Positions 7,899-17,289 are shown, numbered from the stretch's first letter. The stretch: DNA of 41,215 bases from Treponema sp. UBA3813 (GCA_002368605.1 DFEB01000043.1:1-41215); one strand, 5' to 3'. Notes: a model not told the origin generated them from the letters alone. A program made the numbers and translations.

Positions 7899-9152
7899 TT
7901 ATATATTGAAACTGAAAAAGAAAACAAATTTCTTAATCAAAAGATAGAGCGCATTCATAATAGCACTGATTGGCCCTGAAAGAAAAGGCAAAAGCAGGCA
8001 AATTATTACCCCAAAAAGACCTATATATAAAAAAAGAAAGACTAATGGCGATACAAAGACTGTGGCAATGATTCCCTGAGGCGCGATTTTTCCGAAAAAG
8101 CGCAGTGAGACAGGAGCCGTGGAAAGCTGGGCCGCGCTTGAATCGGAAAGAGACATTCGTAACTTGTGAGGAACAAAAACCGGGTATACTTTTTTAAACA
8201 TCTTGCTAAAGATTATAATTCCGGTAAGGGAAGAATAAGAAAGCATAAAGGCCGCATCCTGAATATGCTCCGGAAAAACAAGGAAATGAAGAATAAAACA
8301 GAGACATAAAAGGGAAATTGAATCCGGGCGGTTCATCCTGAACAGGGAATTTAAATACAAGATAAGGGCGGCGAGAAATGCCCTGAAGAGTGACGGAGAG
8401 ATTCCTGCGAACCATACGAAAAAGCAGACGGCTCCCAGTTGAATCGCATCCCCGAAATTCCTTCCCCTGGCCTTTTTACCGAAAAAATTTGCGATTGAAC
8501 CGAAAAGCCCTAAGTGCATGCCGGAAAGCGCAAGGATATGAGAAAGTCCTGAGTCACGGAATGCGTCAGAGACTGACTTTTCTGTATATTCCCTGCTTCC
8601 GGAAAGAAGGGCAAGCAGAAGTCCTCCGGCTTTACCCCAAGCGTACATGAGTCGCTTGAACTGAAGGCGGCAGAGGGCGCGGAAAAATTTAATTTTTCTC
8701 ATGATTCTGTTTCCGCTCCAACCAAGAGATTTTCCCCTTCTTACGACAAAAGAGTGAGAAAATCCTTCCGTTTTAACGGCAGCTACATCAAATGAAAAAA
8801 TCCCGCCGTTTTCAAGAAGAAATCCCCCGTTCGATGATTTCATTCCAAGGCTATATAATTTACCGGGATAAAAGGCTTCGGCAAGTTCGCTGGGAACGAA
8901 GACGGTCACCTCTCCCCTTGCCTCAAATATTCCTTTTTCCGTGAATACTTTTTTTACAGAAAGATTTGCCTTATATGACGATGAGAAAAGAGATGTTTTT
9001 ACGGGATTTGAAGAAAGAACTCCCTCAATGCTGATTATCTGACTTTCTTCAGCCAGACTGACAAAGGGATGACGCTCCCTGACTTGGGCAATTCCAGAAT
9101 AAAACAGGAATGCGATGACAAGAGAAGATAAAAATATGGGATTTTTTACCAC
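7899..9152 (-). CDS. comEC: ComEC/Rec2-family DNA-uptake channel, membrane part only
   Basis: In transformable bacteria ComEC carries single-stranded DNA across the inner membrane. This 417-residue protein has an N-terminal membrane anchor, an OB-like soluble region (about 35-125) and a multi-helix competence domain with the diagnostic FRDSGLSHILALSGMHLGL and FVWFAGISPSLFRA segments. It stops after the last membrane helices and lacks the C-terminal metallo-beta-lactamase-like nuclease domain of the long ComEC proteins. It starts with GTG and overlaps the upstream stop codon by 7 nt, indicating translational coupling. Whether it supports transformation is unknown; no other competence gene lies in the window. 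Confidence 0.88.
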   Translation of the reverse strand: MVKNPIFLSSLVIAFLFYSGIAQVRERHPFVSLAEESQIISIEGVLSSNPVKTSLFSSSYKANLSVKKVFTEKGIFEARGEVTVFVPSELAEAFYPGKLYSLGMKSSNGGFLLENGGIFSFDVAAVKTEGFSHSFVVRRGKSLGWSGNRIMRKIKFFRALCRLQFKRLMYAWGKAGGLLLALLSGSREYTEKSVSDAFRDSGLSHILALSGMHLGLFGSIANFFGKKARGRNFGDAIQLGAVCFFVWFAGISPSLFRAFLAALILYLNSLFRMNRPDSISLLCLCFILHFLVFPEHIQDAAFMLSYSSLTGIIIFSKMFKKVYPVFVPHKLRMSLSDSSAAQLSTAPVSLRFFGKIAPQGIIATVFVSPLVFLFLYIGLFGVIICLLLPFLSGPISAIMNALYLLIKKFVFFFSFNI

Positions 9153-10348
9153 TGTAATTTTGCGAGAGACGCTTTTGCCGCATCGATTACTTCAAGCGGA
9201 TATGAGATATAAGTGACATATAGAAGCGTATCGAAAGCCGTTTTGTCTCCCAGCTCCCCTAATGCAAAAATCAGAGCAAGAACAACGCTCTTGGCAGGCA
9301 TTTTAGAATCCCCTTGAGCGAATGATTCTACTTTGCCATTGCATTCTGAAAGCATGTCGCAAAGGCTTTGCGCGAGTTCATGCGACGGGATTTGAACGGA
9401 AGAACGAATCAGCTTTGTGAAATCACTTTCGCCCAAAATTCCTGCATCGTATGATTTTTTTGCAAGAAGAATACTTTTTACAATTACAGAAGATGCGTGT
9501 GACCATTTTTGATTTGTAAGCACTTCATGGGCTTCAATTTGAAAACCAAGGAATGCGCGTTCTGCCGTCTCACTTCCTGCCTTCAGTTTCTCTGCATTAT
9601 TAATAGCAATTAAAAGTGAGTTTTCGGCAATATCGCACAAAGAATTTTGTGAAACTTTAGAAGATTTATGCAAAAGCGTGAAATAATGGGCAGCGTCTTC
9701 AATGGTAGAAATGGAAAAAATCTTGATTACATCAGCAAAACTTTCTTGTGAAAGCCTTACAAGAGCCGCATCGGTTGTTTTTTGATATTCAGGCCAAATC
9801 TTAGATTGCCAGATGTTGTAGATTATTGAAAGCGACTCTTCATTTCCCAGTTTTCCAAGAGCTTCGATAGAAGATTCAAGGACTTCTGAAGAATTTTTTC
9901 CTTGTTTGAACGAAGATAACAAATATTCATTTAAGAAATCAACCGTAAGGGAAGAATTTTCCGTTGAATAGAGGGGAAGTTTTTCCATAACGGCTTTTTT
10001 TAATTCTTTATTTTTAAACAGACGAAACAGAGCCATCAATTTTTCGGAAATTTTCATCTGTTCATCAAGATTGATTTTAGTAATTTCGTCTTTTTTGTCG
10101 GAAAGAACTGTGACGGCAGCAAGCGCAAGTTTTGTAAAATCTTCATCTTCAGAAAGAACTGCCGCATGCTCAATTGAAAAATCAAGGGCTTTTTTTACCA
10201 CAGAAAAACGTTCTGATTCATTTAGATTTTGAAGGATTATTATTTTTTCAGAAAGGCTTCCTTTGATGAAGTTTTTTTCATTTTCGCTGGCTTGGCTAAT
10301 GAATAATGAGAAAAAGAAGGAAAGAAGAAAAAAAACAGCTCTTTTCAT
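9146..10348 (-). CDS. Secreted alpha-helical (HEAT-like) repeat protein
   Basis: I cannot assign a function. The 400-residue product starts with a signal peptide (MKRAVFFLLSFFFSLFISQA, cleavage likely after SQA). The rest is almost all alpha-helix, with recurring helix pairs such as SIEALGKLGNEESLSIIYN and ALIFALGELGDKTAFDTLL, the G-N/D-x-x-A/S spacing of HEAT or PBS-lyase-type repeats. Such periplasmic repeat proteins usually scaffold other proteins. It ends inside the start of comEC and begins 5 nt after the PilZ gene stop, so it may be the second gene of a PilZ-HEAT-comEC-rsmA unit. Confidence 0.75.
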   Translation of the reverse strand: MKRAVFFLLSFFFSLFISQASENEKNFIKGSLSEKIIILQNLNESERFSVVKKALDFSIEHAAVLSEDEDFTKLALAAVTVLSDKKDEITKINLDEQMKISEKLMALFRLFKNKELKKAVMEKLPLYSTENSSLTVDFLNEYLLSSFKQGKNSSEVLESSIEALGKLGNEESLSIIYNIWQSKIWPEYQKTTDAALVRLSQESFADVIKIFSISTIEDAAHYFTLLHKSSKVSQNSLCDIAENSLLIAINNAEKLKAGSETAERAFLGFQIEAHEVLTNQKWSHASSVIVKSILLAKKSYDAGILGESDFTKLIRSSVQIPSHELAQSLCDMLSECNGKVESFAQGDSKMPAKSVVLALIFALGELGDKTAFDTLLYVTYISYPLEVIDAAKASLAKLQW

Positions 10349-10353
10349 TGAGT

Positions 10354-11535
10354 TTATTCCTCTGGTATCGATGAATTTTCTTCTGGAATTTCTTCGTCAT
10401 AGCTTGGCGCCTGCCCTTCTTGACCAACTTGCTCTGTAGGATTAGCATCTGCTTGATTTTGCTGCAATGAGGAATAATCTGTGTCGTGAATTTTCTGTGA
10501 CTCCTGTTCTTCTTCTTCAACTTCTGCAAGAGCCGTGAGTTCTTCTTTTTTCTCATCTGACAAGTCACGGTAAATAAAGGCTAGAATTGAATTCTTCATT
10601 TCTTTTTCGATATGAAGGCACTCAAAATGCAAGCGAGACTGATTAGTATTTTGGTTATATTCAACTGCCCTGATAATTCCGAACATGATGATTAACTTTT
10701 CATCGATTTCAAACTGGAGTTTTATTTTTATGTTTTGTTTGCCACGACCGCCGATTCGAACCATCGCTCCGTCTTCAGAAATGTCTTCAAGGAGACATTT
10801 ATAGCCAGCCTCGACCTCAACGGCTTCAAAGTCAGGCTCATCAGCATCAATAAAATAAAGCTGTGCATAAATCTGACATGCTGCACGAACTGATTTGCGT
10901 TTTTGTGCTCGCTCCAGAGTGTTAGTATGCGCCAGATAAATTACGCTCTGCCCCTGAAAGACTCCCGCATTTGTTACGCGCGTATCAAAAACATAGCCAG
11001 CATCTCCTTTTCGCCAGAGATATACGCTTACATCATGGGTAACCCAATCATCACCATCAAGAGTCCTGATATTTTTTTGCAGAGGAAGACGGATAATCAA
11101 CTCATGTCCGACACTAAGAATTTCAGAAACGAAAATTCCCTTGCCTTTGAGGATAATGCGAAGTCGCTGCCCTTTTTCAAGGTATTTCGTTGACTCCAGC
11201 CCTTTTTTGTTTTCGTGATCGATGTCGATTTTTGTTCTGTAGTTGTATAATTTGTTGATGAATGTTTGTGTAGACTCAAGGCTCTCTGTTCCGTTTGCTT
11301 TTGAATCCATGACGATTTTTGAGATTGCCATGTTAAGCGTTGGAACTGAAACATAGAGCTGCATAGGCTCTTCGATTTCGGCTTCTTTTGCCAGCTTCCA
11401 AAGTAAAGTGATTTCGTTGAATTTAAAGCCTTTGTCCTGCCCCATCATAAAGAATTGAATTTGAACCTGAAACAAAACAAGCAGGCGAATAACGAGGAAA
11501 ATACAAATGGTTGTTATAAATAAAACCAAAAACAC
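10354..11535 (-). CDS. Membrane-anchored PilZ-domain c-di-GMP receptor
   Basis: Probable cyclic di-GMP effector. A GTG start gives an N-terminal membrane helix (about residues 1-22). A YcgR-N-like beta domain follows (about 90-205), then a PilZ domain with RKRKSVR-type first motif (the RxxxR in QKRKSVRAA) and EDISEDGAMVRIGGRG as the D/NxSxxG second motif. Both c-di-GMP-binding motifs are intact. The last 60 residues are Glu/Gln-rich and probably disordered. PilZ proteins of this layout modulate flagellar motility in other bacteria, including spirochaetes; that role is inferred. TATAGT lies 10 nt before the GTG, right after the rfbD stop, so it may have its own promoter. Confidence 0.88.
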   Translation of the reverse strand: MFLVLFITTICIFLVIRLLVLFQVQIQFFMMGQDKGFKFNEITLLWKLAKEAEIEEPMQLYVSVPTLNMAISKIVMDSKANGTESLESTQTFINKLYNYRTKIDIDHENKKGLESTKYLEKGQRLRIILKGKGIFVSEILSVGHELIIRLPLQKNIRTLDGDDWVTHDVSVYLWRKGDAGYVFDTRVTNAGVFQGQSVIYLAHTNTLERAQKRKSVRAACQIYAQLYFIDADEPDFEAVEVEAGYKCLLEDISEDGAMVRIGGRGKQNIKIKLQFEIDEKLIIMFGIIRAVEYNQNTNQSRLHFECLHIEKEMKNSILAFIYRDLSDEKKEELTALAEVEEEEQESQKIHDTDYSSLQQNQADANPTEQVGQEGQAPSYDEEIPEENSSIPEE

Positions 11536-11538
11536 ACT

Positions 11539-12465
11539 TTATTTTACTATATCAATGCGTTTCTTGTCAAAGTGTGGTGAATTTATGAATTTTCTGAGGC
11601 TTTCCTGCCATTGGGGAAGTTTTATGCCCAGAGTCTGCTGAATCTTTGACTTGTCAAGGACTGAATAAGCCGGTCTTTTCGCAGGCATGGGATACTCCGC
11701 CGTAGTGCAGGGATTGACCTGACACTTTTCGTTCGTGAGGATTCCCGCCTCAAACGCCTGTTTTTTGATTTCCTTGGTGAAGTCAAACCAAGTCGTCTCC
11801 CCCTCGTCAGTCACATGATAGATTCCGTTGGGGATTTTCTGGGAATGGTTTTCCGAGTCAGGATTTTCAAGGCGGTTTTCAATGATTCTTGCAATCACGG
11901 AAGAAAGAGTGAGGCAGTTTGTAGGCGTTCCCCTCTGGTCGGCGACGACCTTAACGCTTTCCCTGCTGTTCATGGCACGAATCATCGTATAGACGAAATT
12001 TTTTCCGTAAAAGCCGTATAGCCAGGCCGTGCGCAAAATGTAAAAATCATCTGTTTCTGAGGATACAGCCTTTTCTCCAGCGGCCTTTGTCTCGCCGTAA
12101 ACTCCGATTGGCTTTATTGGAGAATCTTCAGAAATGGGGGAAGAAGCCGAGCCGTCAAAAACATAGTCAGTTGAGATATGGACAAGGGGACAGCCGATTT
12201 TTTTTGAAAGTCTGGCGATATTTCGCGGTCCTTCTTCATTCAGGGCACGGGCCAGTTCAGCATCGGTCTCAGCCTTATCCACTGCAGTGTAAGCCGCGCA
12301 GTTTACGATAAATGAAATGTCCTTATCGGAGGCAAAGTTTTCAAGGGCGGCATAATCAAGGATTGACACACCGCTGTCAGTTCCTGTGTAAGAAAGATTT
12401 TTTTCTTCAAGAGTGCGGCACAATTGCGTGCCCAGCATGCCGTTACAGCCGATAATCCAAACCAT
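11539..12465 (-). CDS. rfbD: dTDP-4-dehydrorhamnose reductase
   Basis: Last enzyme of dTDP-L-rhamnose synthesis: reduces dTDP-4-keto-L-rhamnose with NAD(P)H. The 308-residue product has the Rossmann GCNGMLG at residues 6-12, NCAAYTAVDKAE, HISTDYVFDG and the catalytic YGETKAAGE (YxxxK), all diagnostic of RmlD. It follows the rfbB stop with no gap (TAA then ATG) and is the last gene of rfbA-rfbC-rfbB-rfbD. The PilZ gene starts 4 nt downstream. Confidence 0.96.
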   Translation of the reverse strand: MVWIIGCNGMLGTQLCRTLEEKNLSYTGTDSGVSILDYAALENFASDKDISFIVNCAAYTAVDKAETDAELARALNEEGPRNIARLSKKIGCPLVHISTDYVFDGSASSPISEDSPIKPIGVYGETKAAGEKAVSSETDDFYILRTAWLYGFYGKNFVYTMIRAMNSRESVKVVADQRGTPTNCLTLSSVIARIIENRLENPDSENHSQKIPNGIYHVTDEGETTWFDFTKEIKKQAFEAGILTNEKCQVNPCTTAEYPMPAKRPAYSVLDKSKIQQTLGIKLPQWQESLRKFINSPHFDKKRIDIVK

Positions 12466-13605
12466 TTACTTCCGCTCGCCGTAATTTGCATTAATCCAGT
12501 TTTTGTACTCGCCGCTTAAAATGTGGTCTACCCAGTCTTTGTGGGAAAGATACCAGTTTACCGTAAGCTCTAAGCCCTGCTCGAAGGTCATTTTTCGCTC
12601 CCAGCCAAGCTCTTTCTTGATTTTTGAGCAGTCGATTGCATAGCGGGCATCGTGGCCGGGTCGGTCTTTTACATGGACGATTGTCTTTTCAACATCTTCT
12701 GCGGATTTGTTTACTTTTGGAGCGGTAAGCTCTATGACTTTGTGCAAAAGCTTGATGTTCTGCCATTCGTTTTCGCCGCCGATGTTGTATTTTTCGCCTG
12801 TCTTACCAGAATTTACAATCTGCCATACAGCCCGGTTATGATCCTCGACATAAATCCAGTCGCGGATATTCTTTCCCTCGCCGTAGACCGGAAGGTTCTT
12901 TCCGTCGCGGATATTTGAAATCATAAGGGGAAGAAGTTTTTCCGGGAACTGATAAGGCCCGTAGTTGTTGGTGCAGTTTGAGAGAGTAATCGGAAGGCCG
13001 TAAGTGTGATAGTAGGCCATTACGATATGGTCAGAGCTTGCCTTTGAAGAAGAATATGGCGAGCGGGGGTCGTAATTCGTAGTTTCGGTGAAGTAGCCGG
13101 TCTCCCCAAGAGAGCCGTAAACTTCGTCCGTGGAAATATGATGAAAAAGAACATCATCCCGCTTATTGTCAAGGGAAACTCCCCAGTAATTTCGCGCAAC
13201 ATCAAGCAGGGTGAAAGTTCCCATTACATTGGTTTTGATGAAGGCTTCAGGCCCCAAAATCGAGCGGTCAACATGGCTCTCAGCGGCAAAGTGAATCACC
13301 GTGTCGATGTCATAAGCCTTAAAAATCCGCTCAATCTCCCCTCTGTCGCAGATGTCAACTTTCTCAAAGAAATATCTCCGCTCGCTCTCGCTCGCCCCGC
13401 TACCGAATTTAGCGTCCACACCGGAAAGATTCTCAAGGTTTCCGGCATAAGTAAGGCAATCCACATTGACGATTTTGCCCTTAAAGCCCGAATCCATGAA
13501 TTCTTTGCTACCAGTCGCGCTCTGCCCGAAGAGATAGTTGATAAAATTAGAGCCGATAAAACCTGCCCCGCCTGTTACCAGAATATTTGTAAGTTTTCTA
13601 GACAT
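12466..13605 (-). CDS. rfbB: dTDP-glucose 4,6-dehydratase
   Basis: Second enzyme of dTDP-L-rhamnose synthesis, converting dTDP-glucose to the 4-keto-6-deoxy sugar. Start chosen at ATG 13605 (MSRKLTNILVTGGAGFIG) because GGAGAAG sits 6-7 nt upstream; the earlier ATG at 13617 overlaps that RBS. About 379 residues. Rossmann motif TGGAGFIG, the HFAAESHVDRSI block, the catalytic triad region STDEVYG with Asp-Glu, and YSSSKASSDH for Tyr/Lys are all present, as is NCTNNYGPYQFPEKL. It lies 100 nt after rfbC, separated by an inverted repeat. Confidence 0.96.
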   Translation of the reverse strand: MSRKLTNILVTGGAGFIGSNFINYLFGQSATGSKEFMDSGFKGKIVNVDCLTYAGNLENLSGVDAKFGSGASESERRYFFEKVDICDRGEIERIFKAYDIDTVIHFAAESHVDRSILGPEAFIKTNVMGTFTLLDVARNYWGVSLDNKRDDVLFHHISTDEVYGSLGETGYFTETTNYDPRSPYSSSKASSDHIVMAYYHTYGLPITLSNCTNNYGPYQFPEKLLPLMISNIRDGKNLPVYGEGKNIRDWIYVEDHNRAVWQIVNSGKTGEKYNIGGENEWQNIKLLHKVIELTAPKVNKSAEDVEKTIVHVKDRPGHDARYAIDCSKIKKELGWERKMTFEQGLELTVNWYLSHKDWVDHILSGEYKNWINANYGERK

Positions 13606-13626
13606 ATTCTTCTCCATTTATTTAAA

Positions 13627-13708
13627 TTGAAAGTTGAAAACGGAAAGTGGAAAGTTAATTTTTATTTGTGCAAAAAAATGAACTCAGTTTTCAGTTTTCC
13701 ACTTTCAG
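13627..13708. repeat. Imperfect inverted repeat between rfbC and rfbB
   Basis: A left arm at 13627-13654, rich in GAAAGTTGAAAACGGAAAG, matches the reverse complement of a right arm at 13683-13708 at about 17 of the first 21 positions, with a 28-nt AT-rich loop. The right arm contains tandem TTTTCAG/TTTTCCAC units and includes the rfbC stop codon. It resembles the short dispersed palindromes of many genomes, but I see only one copy here. Confidence 0.55.
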
Positions 13709-14310
13709 TTTGTTCCAATCCATTTTCCCTTGATGTCAAAATAGTCGCCGTTGGGGTCGAATGCCGGATGTTTGCCGTCTTTTTCTGAAAGAAGAGGCTT
13801 AATCTCAGGAGCGACAGACTTCCAGTCGATTCCGATTGTCCCGTCATTCCACATTAAGCCACCCTCGCCTTTCGGGTCGTAGAAGTCAGTGCACTTGTAG
13901 GCGAAGACAGCTGAATCTGAAAGGACATAAAAGCCGTGGGCGAATCCTTCAGGAATATAAAACTGATTCTGTTTTTCGCCGTCCAGAATGACTCCGTAAT
14001 ACTTTCCGAAAGTGGCAGAGCCTTTTCGTAAGTCCACAGCCACATCATAGACACGGCCGCTCACAGCACGCACCAGCTTTCCCTGAGGATGACGGGTCTG
14101 GAAATGAAGGCCACGAAGCACGCCCCTTGAAGAAGAAGACTGATTATCCTGCACGAACTTCATCTTTAAGCCGGCCTCAAAAAAATCCTTCTCAGAATAA
14201 ACCTCAAAAAAATATCCCCGTGCATCTCCAAAAACTTTAGGCTGAATCTCGTAAAGCCCGTCAAAAACTTTTCCGTCCGCCGCCAGACATTTCTTAAACT
14301 CAAAAGACAT
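13705..14310 (-). CDS. rfbC: dTDP-4-dehydrorhamnose 3,5-epimerase
   Basis: Third step of dTDP-L-rhamnose synthesis, double epimerisation at C3 and C5. 201 residues, a cupin of the RmlC type: YFFEVYSEKDF, FVQDNQSSSSRGVLRGLHFQ (catalytic His in LRGLHFQ), SGRVYDVAVDLRKGS and FYIPEGFAHGFYVLSD are all hallmark segments. It begins directly at the rfbA stop (TAA then ATG). The last codons and stop lie in one arm of the inverted repeat, so the C-terminus GKWIGTN may have been reshaped by that repeat. Confidence 0.96.
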   Translation of the reverse strand: MSFEFKKCLAADGKVFDGLYEIQPKVFGDARGYFFEVYSEKDFFEAGLKMKFVQDNQSSSSRGVLRGLHFQTRHPQGKLVRAVSGRVYDVAVDLRKGSATFGKYYGVILDGEKQNQFYIPEGFAHGFYVLSDSAVFAYKCTDFYDPKGEGGLMWNDGTIGIDWKSVAPEIKPLLSEKDGKHPAFDPNGDYFDIKGKWIGTN

Positions 14311-15189
14311 TTAGTTTTTCTCCGCGATGTATTTTAAGTATGCGCCGTAGTCGGTTTTATAGCCGGCTGCAAGTTCCAGAAGAGACTCCTTTGAAAGCCA
14401 GCCGTTGGCAAAGGCGATTTCTTCGATACAAGAAACATACATGCCCTGCCGTTTTTGAATCGTGGCGATAAAATTGCTTGCCTCAAGAAGACCGTCATAA
14501 GTTCCTGTATCAAGCCAGGCCATACCGCGGCCCAAAAGCTCCACAGAAAGAGAAGCTCGCTCAAGGTAGGCGTTGTTCACGGCAGTGATTTCAATTTCCC
14601 CGCGGGCAGAGGGCTTTACCTCGCTTGCGATTTTGACGACTTCGTTATTGTAGAAATAAAGACCTGGAACGGCATAATTTGACTTTGGTTCCTTCGGCTT
14701 TTCTTCGATTCCCAGAACTTTGCCATTTTTGTCGAATTCAACCACGCCGTAAGCCGTGGGGTCTTTTACCATGTAACCGAAAATCACGGCTTCACTTGCC
14801 TTTGACTCCATTTTTGCACGGGCATTTTTGAGGGTTCTGGTAAAACTCTGACCGTAGAAAATATTGTCCCCCAAAACAAGGGCAACATCATCGCTTCCGA
14901 TAAAATCCTTGCCGACGATGAAAGCGTCTGCCAAGCCCCTGGGCTTTTCCTGAACTGCGTATTCAAAAGTCATGCCAAGCCAGGCACCGTCACCGAAAAG
15001 TTCCTTAAAAAGGGAAATGTCCCGTGGTGTTGAGATAATAAGGACTTCGCGGATTCCTGCCAGCATGAGACAAGAAAGAGGATAGTAAACCATGGGCTTG
15101 TCATAGAGCGGAAGAATTTGTTTTGAAACTGCTTTTGTAATCGGGTAAAGGCGGGTTCCGCTTCCGCCTGCTAGAATTATTCCTTTCAT
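14311..15189 (-). CDS. rfbA: Glucose-1-phosphate thymidylyltransferase
   Basis: First committed step of dTDP-L-rhamnose synthesis: glucose-1-phosphate plus dTTP to dTDP-glucose. 292 residues, with [18 protein letters not shown], the GxGTR nucleotide loop, then [29 protein letters not shown] and [19 protein letters not shown], as in RmlA. It is the first gene of a complete four-gene rml set, in the common A-C-B-D order. A TATACT box 7 nt before the ATG suggests a leaderless transcript. Confidence 0.97.
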   Translation of the reverse strand: MKGIILAGGSGTRLYPITKAVSKQILPLYDKPMVYYPLSCLMLAGIREVLIISTPRDISLFKELFGDGAWLGMTFEYAVQEKPRGLADAFIVGKDFIGSDDVALVLGDNIFYGQSFTRTLKNARAKMESKASEAVIFGYMVKDPTAYGVVEFDKNGKVLGIEEKPKEPKSNYAVPGLYFYNNEVVKIASEVKPSARGEIEITAVNNAYLERASLSVELLGRGMAWLDTGTYDGLLEASNFIATIQKRQGMYVSCIEEIAFANGWLSKESLLELAAGYKTDYGAYLKYIAEKN

Positions 15190-15196
15190 AAGCCTT

Positions 15197-15202
15197 AGTA
15201 TA
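15197..15202 (-). promoter_or_regulatory. -10 box of rfbA operon, 7 nt before ATG
   Basis: TATACT on the minus strand sits 7 nt before ATG 15189, with no RBS between. Its expected -35 position is an unbroken T run (complement of the A9 tract), so the core promoter is incomplete by consensus. It overlaps the divergent promoter at 15206-15234. Confidence 0.5.
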
Positions 15203-15205
15203 ACA

Positions 15206-15234
15206 TTGTCGCAAATAAAAAAAAAGTGTATAAT
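15206..15234 (+). promoter_or_regulatory. Promoter of LolD-like ATPase with A9 tract in spacer
   Basis: TTGTCG (15206-15211), 17-nt spacer, TATAAT (15229-15234); the ATG is only 8 nt downstream, so the message is probably leaderless or nearly so. The spacer contains nine consecutive A (15217-15225), a slippage-prone tract placed where a length change would alter promoter spacing. Confidence 0.7.
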
Positions 15235-15242
15235 CAGAAGAT

Positions 15243-15971
15243 ATGGCAGTAATTGAGTTAAAAAATGTTAGCAAAATCTATCAGATGGATAAAGTACAAG
15301 TCAAAGCGGTGGACAAGGCATCTTTTAAAATCGAAGAAGGTGAATTCGCCGCTCTCTCAGGTCCTTCTGGTTCAGGAAAATCTACCCTTCTTAATATGAT
15401 TGGTCTCATCGACTTGCCTAATTCTGGTTCAATTATCCTTGAAGGCACGGATGTCTATAAAGGAATCGACCTTGAAAAATCGAAAAAAGTGCCATTTAAA
15501 ATCGACTCAAAACTCACGGAACTCCGCCGCGCCCATTTGGGCTTTATCTTCCAGACATTCAATCTTATTCCGGTTCTTAATGTTTGGGAGAATGTGGAAT
15601 TCCCTCTTTCTCTCGGAAAATCTCCTGCAAACGACACTCTTTCGCCTGCCGAAAAAAAGGATTGGGTGGCATTTTTGCTTGAGACAGTTGGCCTTTCTGA
15701 CTGGAAGGATCACAAACCTTCAGAACTTTCTGGCGGTCAGAGGCAGCGTGTCGCCATTGCCCGCGCCCTGGTCACAAAGGCTCCCATTATCCTCGCCGAC
15801 GAGCCAACAGCCAACCTTGACTCAAAGAACGGCGACCAGATCCTTGAGCTCATGAAAAAACTCAATCAGGATTTAAAGACAACTTTCGTCTTCTCTACCC
15901 ACGATGCGAAAATTGTTGCCCTCTCTGACCATGTTATCAAAATCAGGGACGGTAAGATTCAGGGTGAATAA
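15243..15971 (+). CDS. LolD/MacB-type ABC transporter ATPase
   Basis: ATP-hydrolysing subunit of a MacB/LolCDE-class complex. 242 residues: Walker [10 protein letters not shown] near 42, Q-loop [20 protein letters not shown] near 100, signature [16 protein letters not shown] near 160, Walker [14 protein letters not shown], and a switch His in FSTHD. Its closest partners should be the two FtsX-like permeases encoded on the opposite strand at 18.1-20.8 kb, since no other permease for it is present. It is convergent with the barrel-protein gene, ending 1 nt away. The separate strand and promoter are unusual for a complex whose subunits must match. Confidence 0.93.
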   Translation: MAVIELKNVSKIYQMDKVQVKAVDKASFKIEEGEFAALSGPSGSGKSTLLNMIGLIDLPNSGSIILEGTDVYKGIDLEKSKKVPFKIDSKLTELRRAHLGFIFQTFNLIPVLNVWENVEFPLSLGKSPANDTLSPAEKKDWVAFLLETVGLSDWKDHKPSELSGGQRQRVAIARALVTKAPIILADEPTANLDSKNGDQILELMKKLNQDLKTTFVFSTHDAKIVALSDHVIKIRDGKIQGE

Positions 15972-15972
15972 T

Positions 15973-17289
15973 TTAGTAATCCATTGAAATCGTAATATAT
16001 GTTCCCACTGTGAGCTTCGTTGAATAGCCTTTGACCAATTCGTCATAGCCGTATTCGTATTTTGCTCCGAAGCGCCAGTCACAGTGAGGGAGAACCCTTG
16101 AAAAGTTAATTCCAGGCTTTATAAATCCTGTTTTTTCCGTGATATTGTGATTCCACTGAATGCCAATACTGATATCTTTGTTAGGTCCGAGTTTTGCGAT
16201 TCCTATGTAGCTTGCGAAGCGATTTACGAAAAATTTTTCACTGTCTTCCGGCGCAGGATTATAAATGTTCTGAAATTCAAAATTGAATCCAAAATACGGA
16301 GTGCTTTCTGTCCACATCCTGTAAATTCCACCTGTTGAGATGATTTTGTCAAAAGCCGTCATATCGTCAAATTTGGATGTGAATACTTTTTTGATAGAAG
16401 CGTCTTCATCTTCTGAAAGTTTTCCCAATTCCTGACCATAAATATCAAAGCCGAAAAATGTCCTTTTAAGTTCAAGACCGATTATTGAATTTTTGTGTAG
16501 CTCAGGTTTTTGTATTGCAATGTCACTGTCTTTAAGAGGAAATCGTCTTCCGAAGAAGTTAATCGATGTGTTGAAAAAAATGAATTCTGCGCTTCCTGCA
16601 AATGACATGTCTTTTGTTCCTGGAGAATCATTTCCTGTTCCACCACGGTACATCGCAAGACCTGTAAAGGTATGATTGTATATAGGAATTTTTACTATAC
16701 CAGAAATATGGTCGCGGGAGTCATAAAGAATATTTGTACACAAGGCATCTTCATCTCCCTCATATTCTTTTGTGTCGGAAAAGAGACGGATGTTTCCCCA
16801 AACAGTCTTTTTTTTCCCTGCCGTTATATATATGCGGTCAATCATAAGATAGTCAAAATACATCTCGTAGATATATAAATAATTTGACTGACCGTCGAGC
16901 TCATCATCACTGTCGGCAGGAAGACTTGATTTTAGGGTTCCTTTGAGGGCAAGGTATTTATCAGGGCGGGTGGTAAAATAAATGTAATTCTTAAAATCAA
17001 AATATCCTGCTGCATCCCCTTCCTTGTCTTTTCGGACATAGGCAAGACCAAGCTCGGAATTCATTTTGCCAGAAACCTCAATTGGAAACCTGAGGTTTCC
17101 CAGTGTGACATCATAATTTGTAGTAGGATTTGATTCTTCTGTTATTACAGGCTCTTCAATGTCGGTTGCATCTTCAAAAAATTCAGAAAAATCTTGCTCC
17201 GTGCTTTCTTCCTGGGAAAAAATCGCTGTAGAAGAAAGCACGAGAGAAAGAAGTATTAATGTAAAGAGTTTTTTGAAGGGTGAAGTCAC
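15973..17289 (-). CDS. Putative outer-membrane beta-barrel protein
   Basis: Predicted exported protein of 438 residues. GTG start, signal peptide (about 1-25, cleavage near IFSQ), an acidic linker rich in Asp/Glu (about 27-55), then alternating hydrophobic strands: DRIYITAGKKKTVWGN, SAEFIFFNTSINFFG, YFGFNFEFQNIYN, SIGIQWNHNI and a C-terminal LTVGTYITISMDY. An aromatic last residue after alternating residues is the usual barrel-assembly signal. It begins 4 nt after the LolA-like gene stop and is the last gene of the permease-permease-LolA-like-barrel run, so it may be the receptor or client of that export system. Confidence 0.75.
   Translation of the reverse strand: MTSPFKKLFTLILLSLVLSSTAIFSQEESTEQDFSEFFEDATDIEEPVITEESNPTTNYDVTLGNLRFPIEVSGKMNSELGLAYVRKDKEGDAAGYFDFKNYIYFTTRPDKYLALKGTLKSSLPADSDDELDGQSNYLYIYEMYFDYLMIDRIYITAGKKKTVWGNIRLFSDTKEYEGDEDALCTNILYDSRDHISGIVKIPIYNHTFTGLAMYRGGTGNDSPGTKDMSFAGSAEFIFFNTSINFFGRRFPLKDSDIAIQKPELHKNSIIGLELKRTFFGFDIYGQELGKLSEDEDASIKKVFTSKFDDMTAFDKIISTGGIYRMWTESTPYFGFNFEFQNIYNPAPEDSEKFFVNRFASYIGIAKLGPNKDISIGIQWNHNITEKTGFIKPGINFSRVLPHCDWRFGAKYEYGYDELVKGYSTKLTVGTYITISMDY

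Noticed and set aside
13627-13708. CRISPR-like repeat because of the repeated TTTTCAG units
   Set aside because: Only two short inverted arms, no regular spacers and no cas genes.
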